A stretch of DNA of 64,000 nucleotides, taken from the NCBI RefSeq assembly GCF_017922435.1, contig NZ_VDEZ01000001.1, forward strand, positions 744,001 to 808,000. The letters run 5' to 3'. Origin of the DNA: Thalassospira sp. ER-Se-21-Dark (GTDB lineage Bacteria; Pseudomonadota; Alphaproteobacteria; Rhodospirillales; Thalassospiraceae). Below the pieces are notes generated by a model. It worked only from the letters and a program-made list of their open reading frames with translations, did no database searches and was not told the DNA's origin. Positions within the stretch are counted from its first letter, which is position 1, and every line of letters begins with the position of its first letter. The translations under genes were made by a program, and so were the position numbers. Shown one piece after another: positions 53,265 through 64,000 of the stretch.

Positions 53265-55169
53265 GTGAGGCACCATACTCTTATCCTGATTGTTGCGTTG
53301 ACCACAATGCTGACTGGCGTTGCCAAAACGCATGCCGTTGAATTTGGTGAAGCACCCGAACTTGCCAAACTGGTTGAGGACGGGAATCTGCCGCCAGTCA
53401 AGGATCGCTTGCCGACCGCACCGATGATCGTCACCCCCAATGAACGGGTCGGAACCTATGGCGGCACCTGGAAAATGGCACAGCGGAATAGCCGTGACCA
53501 TGCCCTGCTGATCAGGACAATTGGATATGAGCCACTTCTGCGCTGGACCCCGCAATGGTCTTCGACCATCCCCAATGTTGCACTGTCATTCCAGCCCAGC
53601 AGCGATGCAACCGAGTTCTTTTTCCGTCTGCGACAAGGCATGCGGTGGTCGGATGGCACCCCGTTTACGGCTGATGACATCGTTTTCTGGTACGAAGATA
53701 TCCTGAACAATCCGGCCTTTGCCGATGCGGTGCCGGAATGGCTGACATCGGGCGGCAATACCGTGCAAGTCGACGAGATCGATCCCTATACCGTCGCGTT
53801 TCGTTTCAGCAAGCCATACGGCCTTTTCCCGACCGCCCTTGCCCGTCCCGAAGGCGTTGAGCCGGTAAGCTATCCGGCGCATTTTCTGAAGCCACTTTTG
53901 CCGAAATATAATGCCAATGCCGATGCCGACGCCCAGAAGATGGGTTATTCCGGCTGGAAAGAGCGCTTTATCGACGTATTTGGGCAGCCCGGTACGATTG
54001 ATGACCCGACGCGCTGGAACAATCCCGATGTGCCGACCCTGAATGCCTGGGTGCTTACCGGGGTATATGGCAAGGACGATCCGCTGATCGCCAAGCGCAA
54101 TCCCTATTACTGGAAAATTGACCCGACCGGCCGTCAACTTCCCTATATCGACACGGTTTCCATGACACTGGTGCCTTCGAAAAGTGCGGCCGGGGATGCG
54201 GCAATTGCGGGCAAGGTCAATATGCAGGAACGCCATATCGGCACGCGCGCCAACGAAGTTCTGGCCCAAAACAAGGATCTTCAGGCCTTCACGCTGATCG
54301 AGAGCGATATGAATATCATGACCTTGTCACTTAATCTTAATGACAAGGACCCGGTGCTGCGCGACATCTTCCAGAACAAGGATTTTCGCGTCGCACTGTC
54401 ATATGCGATTGATCGCGAGACAATCATTGATCGCTTTGTGCCCGGTGCCTTGCCCCATCAGGCGGCCCCGAGACCGGAAAGCCCGCAATATCACACGGTA
54501 CTGGCGCGACAGTTCATGGCATATAATGTCGAACTGGCGCGGACCTATATTGCCAAAGCAGGACTGACCACCATCAATGATGACGGCATCCTGTTGCGTC
54601 CGGATGGCAAGCCGCTTTCATTCACGATTGATACCGAGGGTGCGGAACGCTTTCAGATGCTGGATGCGGTCATGGGGTATTGGCGCGAACTTGGCATTGA
54701 TGTCAGGGCCCGAAACCTTGCGCGCGACGAGTTTGTCGCTTTGCGCGAACGCAATGAACACAATGCCAGTGCGTGGGGCGGTGACGGCGGCCTTGATGCG
54801 ATGCTCATTCCGATCAATTACCTGCCGATGTCTTCTGAATCGTCATGGTTTGCAACCGGATGGGCCAACTGGTACCTGAACCCGGAAAGCCCCGATGCAA
54901 TCACCCCGCCCCAGGATGTTCAGGATCAGCTTGCGCTTTATGACCAGCTCAAAGCGACAGCAAATGCGGAAAAACAAAATCAACTGATGCGCGATATTCT
55001 CGACATCAGTGCAAATCAGTTTTACCTTATGGGAATTGCATTACCGCCAAACAGAAAAGGCGTGGTAGCACGGGACTTCCACAACGTTCCCAAGGTCATG
55101 CCTGCCGCCTGGAGTTATGCGACACCTGCACCGACCAATCCAAGTCAGTATTTTATTCAGCCCGAGTAA
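53265..55169 (+). CDS. Peptide/oligosaccharide-type ABC substrate-binding protein
   Basis: A 634-residue SBP_bac_5 (DppA/OppA-like) protein with a Sec signal peptide (HHTLILIVALTTMLTGVAKTHA). The family marks LRQGMRWSDGTPFTADDIVFWYEDI, PYTVAFRFSKPYGLF, NPYYWKIDP and FRVALSYAIDRETII are clear. GTG start with GGGGGGG upstream. No permease or ATPase gene is near; instead a hybrid sensor kinase begins 45 bp downstream. The protein may therefore serve sensing as well as, or instead of, transport. Substrate class cannot be told. Confidence 0.9.
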   Translation: MRHHTLILIVALTTMLTGVAKTHAVEFGEAPELAKLVEDGNLPPVKDRLPTAPMIVTPNERVGTYGGTWKMAQRNSRDHALLIRTIGYEPLLRWTPQWSSTIPNVALSFQPSSDATEFFFRLRQGMRWSDGTPFTADDIVFWYEDILNNPAFADAVPEWLTSGGNTVQVDEIDPYTVAFRFSKPYGLFPTALARPEGVEPVSYPAHFLKPLLPKYNANADADAQKMGYSGWKERFIDVFGQPGTIDDPTRWNNPDVPTLNAWVLTGVYGKDDPLIAKRNPYYWKIDPTGRQLPYIDTVSMTLVPSKSAAGDAAIAGKVNMQERHIGTRANEVLAQNKDLQAFTLIESDMNIMTLSLNLNDKDPVLRDIFQNKDFRVALSYAIDRETIIDRFVPGALPHQAAPRPESPQYHTVLARQFMAYNVELARTYIAKAGLTTINDDGILLRPDGKPLSFTIDTEGAERFQMLDAVMGYWRELGIDVRARNLARDEFVALRERNEHNASAWGGDGGLDAMLIPINYLPMSSESSWFATGWANWYLNPESPDAITPPQDVQDQLALYDQLKATANAEKQNQLMRDILDISANQFYLMGIALPPNRKGVVARDFHNVPKVMPAAWSYATPAPTNPSQYFIQPE

Positions 55170-55214
55170 AATCCACGACAAACACGCATCATTCTGAATG
55201 GGGGCAGAATTAAC

Positions 55215-57575
55215 TTGAGGACGCTGTTTGACCGACTGATCGGCAGTCTGGTTTTCAAGATCGCATTTGCGATCATTGTCGTGGAAACCATCCTTTTTGG
55301 TCTGTTTGGCGGTTATTATGTGAACTATTTCGGGGCCGAAATTGACCGCAGGATTGCGGAACAGATCAGCACACCCGGACGGCTTATTCAGCAGGAACAA
55401 CTCAAGGTCTCTATTCTGAGCGACGCCGAGCAGATGGAACTTCTTCTCGGACGGCATTTGCAGCAAGCGTTCGCTGTCGGTTTTGACGGCACCATTTATC
55501 ATTCGATCGACCCGTTGATGATCGGTGCATCAATCAGCTCGTTACCGGACTTCCCGACCGAACAGCTTCGCGCCGACATGAGCGAGCAGACCCTGTTCAC
55601 GGTCAATGGCGATGCCGGGTCCAGCATGGTCAGTATCACGCCGATCTTTGCGCTCGATGCCAATCAGCCCTTCATGTATGTCTATCTCAAGGTGTCGACC
55701 GAGGGCCTTGAAGAAAGCCAGCGCCAGATGCAATCGGTGCTTGTGATCGGCTCCATCCTTTGTGTGTTGCTGACCTCAGCACTGATTTTCCTGTTTACCC
55801 AGCACACGGTGCTCAAGCGCCTGATCACGGCGGCACAGTTTGTTAACAAGATCCAGGTCGGCAAGCTGAGTTCACGGCTGACACCGATGGGACGTGACGA
55901 AATCGGCATTCTCGAACGCGGTTTGAACGCCATGGCCGAAAGTCTGGAACGCCGCACCCAGCAACACCAGGCAGCCCAGAATGCCTTGCGCGACAGTGAA
56001 GAACGTTTCCGCGACTTTACCCTGTCTTCCGCCGACTGGTACTGGGAGATGGGCAGCGATTTCAAAATCGCCTTTGCGTCGTACAAGTTTTATCAGCTGA
56101 TCGAGGAAATCAACGGCTCCCCGCAGGGGCAGTCGTTTGACAAGCTTGGGCTTCATCCGGAACACCCGGAGGGGTGGCGATATCTGCAACGCCATCTTGA
56201 TGAACATTCCGCGTTCTATAACGTCGAATTTTCCTGGACATCGCGGGATGGTGAAAAGCAGTTCGGGCGGATCAATGGCGTGCCTGTATTTGCGCTGGAT
56301 GGCAGTTTCAACGGCTATCGCGGGACGGGTAGCAACATTACCGACCAAAAGCGCGCCGCCGAGGAACAACAAGCCTTGCAGCGCCAGCTTGCCACATCGC
56401 AAAAGCTTGAGGCGGTTGGCCAGATGGCCGGTGGTGTTGCCCATGAGTTCAACAATTGCCTTGCCGGTATCCTGAGTTTCGCCGAAGTGGCGCGTGCCAA
56501 GATAGATGATCCCGAACGGGTCAAGGAATATATCGATCACGTCATCTCGCTTGGTGAACGGGCGACCGGTGTTGCCGATCAGCTTTTGATGTTCTCGCGC
56601 CGCAGGATCGATCAGCCGAAGAATGTTCGGGTTGAAAGCATCTTTGCGGAGATGGAAAAACTGCTGGTGACTTTGCTTGAGCACCGGATTGATTTGCAAA
56701 TCTGGGCCGACGAGGCCGACCTTCATACAAGGGTTGACCCGACGCAATTGTCGGCCTGTATCCTCAACCTTGCGATCAATGCGCGCGATGCGATGCCCGA
56801 TGGCGGCACGCTTCAGATTTCATGCAGCAGTGCCGATATTCCGCCGCTGGCACAGCGCGATGCCGATGAAGACGAGGATATCTATCCGCCAGAGGTAGAG
56901 GGCCAGTTTGTTGTCATCACCGTGCAGGATACCGGCACCGGCATTCCCGAAGATGTGATCGATCATATTTTCGAGCCCTTCTTCTCGACCAAGGAGCCGG
57001 GCAAGGGGACCGGTCTTGGGCTTTCGATTGTTCATAGCTGGGTCGAAGAGGCGCACGGCTTTATCAATCTTGAAAGTGTCGAGGGCGAAGGCACGACGTT
57101 TTCAATCTATCTGCCGCGTTCGGAACCCGGGGCGGAGCCGGAGGACGAAGTTGACGAGATCGGCGTCTTCCCCGGCAATGGCGAGCGTGTTCTGATTGTC
57201 GATGATGAACAGGCCCTGCGCACGACCGCCCAAATCATCCTTGAAGATGCTGGTTATCGCACCGAGATTGCAAAAAGCACCGAAGAAGCGTTGGTGATCC
57301 TGCAAACCAACACGGGTGATGCGGCATTTGATGTGATTGTGACCGACGTCGTGTTGCCCGGTCGCAGTGGCCCGCAACTGATCATCGAAGCATTGCGCCA
57401 AAACCCGCGCTATGGCGTGGTGTTCATGTCCGGTTACCCGGCACGATCGCGCAAGGAACTGGATAATCTTTTGGGCAATTACGTGTTTGTCAAAAAGCCG
57501 TTCCGCCCCGGCAAGCTGCAAAAAGCGGTTCATGATGCGCTCAAACTCGCATCCGAACGGGCGCAGTCGAGCTGA
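55215..57575 (+). CDS. Hybrid sensor histidine kinase/response regulator
   Basis: A 786-residue protein. TM1 (about 12-36), periplasmic sensor (about 37-173), TM2 (about 174-196), HAMP (about 197-250), PAS (about 262-380), HisKA (GGVAHEFNNCLAGIL, His410), HATPase (NLAINARDAMPDGG, DTGTGIPED, GKGTGLGLSIVHSWV) and a C-terminal receiver (VLIVDDE, Asp711 in VIVTDVVLPGRSG). There is no DNA-binding output, so a phosphotransfer partner elsewhere is expected. TTG start preceded by GGGGGCAG. Its layout with the upstream binding protein suggests that protein reports ligand to this sensor. Confidence 0.9.
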   Translation: MRTLFDRLIGSLVFKIAFAIIVVETILFGLFGGYYVNYFGAEIDRRIAEQISTPGRLIQQEQLKVSILSDAEQMELLLGRHLQQAFAVGFDGTIYHSIDPLMIGASISSLPDFPTEQLRADMSEQTLFTVNGDAGSSMVSITPIFALDANQPFMYVYLKVSTEGLEESQRQMQSVLVIGSILCVLLTSALIFLFTQHTVLKRLITAAQFVNKIQVGKLSSRLTPMGRDEIGILERGLNAMAESLERRTQQHQAAQNALRDSEERFRDFTLSSADWYWEMGSDFKIAFASYKFYQLIEEINGSPQGQSFDKLGLHPEHPEGWRYLQRHLDEHSAFYNVEFSWTSRDGEKQFGRINGVPVFALDGSFNGYRGTGSNITDQKRAAEEQQALQRQLATSQKLEAVGQMAGGVAHEFNNCLAGILSFAEVARAKIDDPERVKEYIDHVISLGERATGVADQLLMFSRRRIDQPKNVRVESIFAEMEKLLVTLLEHRIDLQIWADEADLHTRVDPTQLSACILNLAINARDAMPDGGTLQISCSSADIPPLAQRDADEDEDIYPPEVEGQFVVITVQDTGTGIPEDVIDHIFEPFFSTKEPGKGTGLGLSIVHSWVEEAHGFINLESVEGEGTTFSIYLPRSEPGAEPEDEVDEIGVFPGNGERVLIVDDEQALRTTAQIILEDAGYRTEIAKSTEEALVILQTNTGDAAFDVIVTDVVLPGRSGPQLIIEALRQNPRYGVVFMSGYPARSRKELDNLLGNYVFVKKPFRPGKLQKAVHDALKLASERAQSS

Positions 57576-57846
57576 CATCGCTGCTCAACTGGTCGAGTCC
57601 CCAACCCTGACCATCGCGAAATCGCGGAATTTTCGCCGAATGGTTAAAAAAATCTTACCCGCCTATATTAGTTAAAATGGCTGCAAACCAAGCAATTGGC
57701 AGGGTCTGGGTTGCGACAGCACTGGATAGTGTGACAACCATCACTTATATCAACCTTACAAGCCCATACCGTGAACTTCAGACAGATTTGAAGAACCCGG
57801 TAAAGATTGATGGGCATCGCCCACCCGGACAAAGAAAGAGGTCAGG

Positions 57847-58071
57847 ATGATCGGCTCAGTTCAAGGTTCAGGACTTGGTTCAGCGGCACAGGCCGTGAAT
57901 GATGCAATTACGCCCAAAGGTGGTGCAGACCCGTCTTTGCCTTTCGCAGCCGCAGAAGGCGCGATCAATAAGGCAACCGGTCTTGCCAAGGTGATCGGCT
58001 CGATCGTCACCGAACACCAGCCGCTTGAAACCAGCGGCAATCGTGGCACCAAGGTTAATATCCTAACGTGA
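57847..58071 (+). CDS. Small protein with C-terminal RGTxxNI motif
   Basis: A 74-residue protein rich in Gly, Ala and Ser with no signal peptide or Cys. Its tail is ETSGNRGTKVNILT. The next gene (58228-58455) ends DHNARRGTYLNIVL; both share RGT-x-[VL]-NI-[LV] within five residues of the C-terminus. AGGTCAGG before the ATG is an acceptable ribosome-binding site, and an intrinsic terminator follows. Function unknown; the free C-terminus may be a recognition tag or a beta-strand. Confidence 0.65.
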   Translation: MIGSVQGSGLGSAAQAVNDAITPKGGADPSLPFAAAEGAINKATGLAKVIGSIVTEHQPLETSGNRGTKVNILT

Positions 58072-58097
58072 TTTTTCCCTCTCGTTAGCTTCCTCCG

Positions 58098-58127
58098 GGG
58101 TGGTCTTTTATGGCCACCCTTCTTTCT
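58098..58127 (+). terminator. Terminator after 57847 gene
   Basis: GGGTGG/CCACCC stem (58098-58103 with 58114-58119) followed by TTCTTTCT. Confidence 0.7.
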
Positions 58128-58227
58128 GTCTGGACCACGGATTGCGCTTTGATGCGACCGTCACGCGATCATGACAAACGTCTGACCACGTGCTAGGGTA
58201 AGCCCAACATCAATCGTGGACGATCAG

Positions 58228-58455
58228 ATGACCACCAACAGAATTGGCACAGGCTCCTCCCATACAGGCCTTCAGGATGCGCGCGCGCGTCCGCAGGGCG
58301 GCATGGTTTCGCGGGGTCGGGTTGGTGCCAATTCCGATCAGCCATCCTCAGACAGCTTCATCGCATCCCAGCTTGCCCGCCTGCGCAACCTGATCGCCAC
58401 CGATCAGATTGACCATAATGCCCGGCGCGGGACTTACCTGAACATCGTGCTTTAA
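58228..58455 (+). CDS. Small protein with C-terminal RGTxxNI motif
   Basis: A 75-residue basic protein. The N-terminal half is low-complexity (Gly/Ser/Arg/Gln, likely disordered) and the C-terminal half holds one helix (SFIASQLARLRNLIATDQID) and the tail NARRGTYLNIVL. The tail is like that of the preceding small protein. A helix followed by RGTYLNI resembles the ends of some flagellar accessory proteins, but I cannot assign it. ATG at 58228 preferred over a GTG at 58216. Confidence 0.6.
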   Translation: MTTNRIGTGSSHTGLQDARARPQGGMVSRGRVGANSDQPSSDSFIASQLARLRNLIATDQIDHNARRGTYLNIVL

Positions 58456-58547
58456 CCAGCAATACCGCACATCATTGCGTCGTGACGTTCCCAGCGGGAG
58501 CGCAGGTGTTGGCGCGACTTTATGCTTCCCAGCAAGCTCGCCCACAA

Positions 58548-58577
58548 AGAAAAAAGCCCCGTACCGAAGTACGGGGC
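58548..58577 (-). terminator. Intrinsic terminator of gltD-gltB
   Basis: On the minus strand GCCCCGTAC-TTCG-GTACGGGGC (9-bp stem, stable UUCG tetraloop) followed by TTTTTTC, 56 bp after the gltB stop. Confidence 0.95.
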
Positions 58578-58632
58578 GAGTTCGTTTGTCCAGGTGTGTT
58601 GGACAAGGGAGCTTGCGCAAAAGCGTGAGGGA

Positions 58633-63198
<4,566 letters not shown>

Positions 63199-63227
63199 AT
63201 CGTCTCTCTCCTAATGCGGCAGCGGGC

Positions 63228-64000
63228 TTAAGCAGCAGCTTCTTTGCGCGCCAGCAAATACTCATCAATCCGGTCAGCCGCATCACGGCCATCGCGAATT
63301 GCCCAGACCACAAGCGATGCACCACGGGCAATATCACCCGCAGCAAACACGCCATCGAGATTGGTCATCATGGTGCGGAAGTCGATCTTGACCGTCCCCC
63401 AGCGCGACACACCCAGTTCCGGTGCATCAAACAGGGTCGGCAGGTCTTCGGGTTCGAAACCAAGGGCCAGGATGACCATGTCGGCATCCATGGTGTAGCT
63501 TGAACCTTCGATGATTTCCGGGCTCTGACGGCCACCGGCATCCGGGGCACCAAGGCGCATCTTGACGGCACGTACACCGGTTACCTTGTCATCGCCGACA
63601 AAGGCTTCGGGGTTGGTCAGCCAGACAAACTCGACACCTTCTTCCTCGGCATTGGCGACTTCGCGCTGGGAGCCCGGCATGTTTGCACGGTCACGGCGAT
63701 AGAGACACTTGACCGATTTGGCACCCTGACGGATCGCGGTACGGACACAGTCCATGGCGGTATCACCACCACCGATCACGACAACATTCTTGTCCTTGGC
63801 ATTCAGCGTTCCGTCTTCGTAAGCCGGAACCGTGTCACCCAGGCCGTGGCGGTTGGACGTGGTCAGGTATTCAAGTGCCGGATAGACGTTGCCAAGACCG
63901 GCACCGGGCAGCTTCAGTTCGCGGGCCTTGTAAACGCCGGTCGCGATCAGAACGCTGTCATGTTTCTTGCGCAGGTCATCAAGGGTCGCATCGCGGCCAA
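63228..64000 (-). CDS. gltD: Glutamate synthase small subunit (3' part)
   Basis: The C-terminal about 256 residues of GltD; the start is beyond the window. The frame is open to the right edge (reading GRDATLDDLRKKHDSVLIATG there). KNVVVIGGGDTAMDCVRTAIRQGAKSV is the NADPH-binding Rossmann motif, and GVFAAGDIARGASLVVWAIRDGRDAADRIDEYL is the FAD-binding end typical of GltD. It transfers electrons from NADPH to GltB. First gene of gltD-gltB on the minus strand. Confidence 0.96.
   Translation of the reverse strand, partial: GRDATLDDLRKKHDSVLIATGVYKARELKLPGAGLGNVYPALEYLTTSNRHGLGDTVPAYEDGTLNAKDKNVVVIGGGDTAMDCVRTAIRQGAKSVKCLYRRDRANMPGSQREVANAEEEGVEFVWLTNPEAFVGDDKVTGVRAVKMRLGAPDAGGRQSPEIIEGSSYTMDADMVILALGFEPEDLPTLFDAPELGVSRWGTVKIDFRTMMTNLDGVFAAGDIARGASLVVWAIRDGRDAADRIDEYLLARKEAAA

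Noticed and set aside
57700-57735. Sigma-54 promoter before the 57847 gene (GGCA ... TTGC)
   Set aside because: The distance between the GG and GC elements is 13 bases, not the required 10.

Overview
The window reads as a chromosomal segment of an alphaproteobacterium, most likely Rhodospirillales and Thalassospira-like. GC is moderate (mid-50s percent by eye). The gene set is alphaproteobacterial: folM-like SDR/folB/uvrC/pgsA/moaE, ftsEX next to an MJ0042 zinc-ribbon protein, argH-lptM-lysA, a TIGR02302 protein and pstSCAB-phoU-phoB. The species assignment is inference from protein style and gene order. I saw no rRNA, tRNA, CRISPR array, prophage or insertion sequence, so this is ordinary core chromosome with some accessory pockets.

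Layout, left to right. 1-2083: sugar kinases (xylB end, ribokinase). 2101-5519: a periplasmic TlpA-type thioredoxin, divergent from a translationally coupled argH-lptM-lysA operon. 5707-9061: envelope proteins (TIGR02302, DUF3426 zinc ribbon). 9349-13095: ftsE-ftsX, a YdcF-type protein and plsC, with a structured repeat between ftsX and ydcF. 13178-15641: two EamA exporters flanking a ChaC-type gamma-glutamylcyclotransferase. 15731-18741: an aromatic amino acid cluster (chorismate mutase, hisC, prephenate/arogenate dehydrogenase). 18930-20743: metX-metW. 20857-22009: a lipoprotein and a small protein of unknown role. 22028-28361: moaE, pgsA, a pyrimidine/xanthine permease, uvrC, folB and an SDR pteridine reductase. 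28448-31425: a Ca/Na antiporter and a Kef-type antiporter. 31506-37659: the phosphate regulon. 38335-42913 and 42921-46391: a small unknown gene, then the glycolate oxidase genes glcDEF, cotranscribed behind pyruvate carboxylase. 46825-49855: a Cache-domain two-component pair and an Fnr-like regulator. 49869-52810: a HEGEH-motif protein, DksA/TraR, a 404-residue orphan and a small FliF-tail-like protein. 53265-57575: a peptide-type solute-binding protein with a hybrid sensor kinase. 57847-58455: two tiny proteins sharing a C-terminal motif. 58633-64000: gltB and part of gltD.

The most striking unexplained feature is a pair of about 266-269 bp intergenic elements (11129-11394 and 38017-38285). 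They share one three-way-junction fold. They differ at no fewer than six base pairs where both partners changed together, so pairing is kept while sequence changes. Both lie in the same orientation, 45-49 nt before the start codon of the next gene. This is evidence for selection on structure, either RNA or cruciform DNA.

A second theme is carbon control at 46392-46824. A perfect 17-bp AATTGGT-N3-ACCAATT dyad, the type bound by PdhR/LldR/GlcC regulators, sits just upstream of a good sigma-70 promoter for pyc-glcDEF. Facing away from it is a Cache-domain kinase of a class that often senses C2/C3 carboxylates. Other regulatory sites are a full CtrA-type TTAA-N7-TTAA box before ftsEX, a GANTC/DnaA-box-rich AT-rich gap before uvrC, and tandem Pho-box-like elements before pstS.
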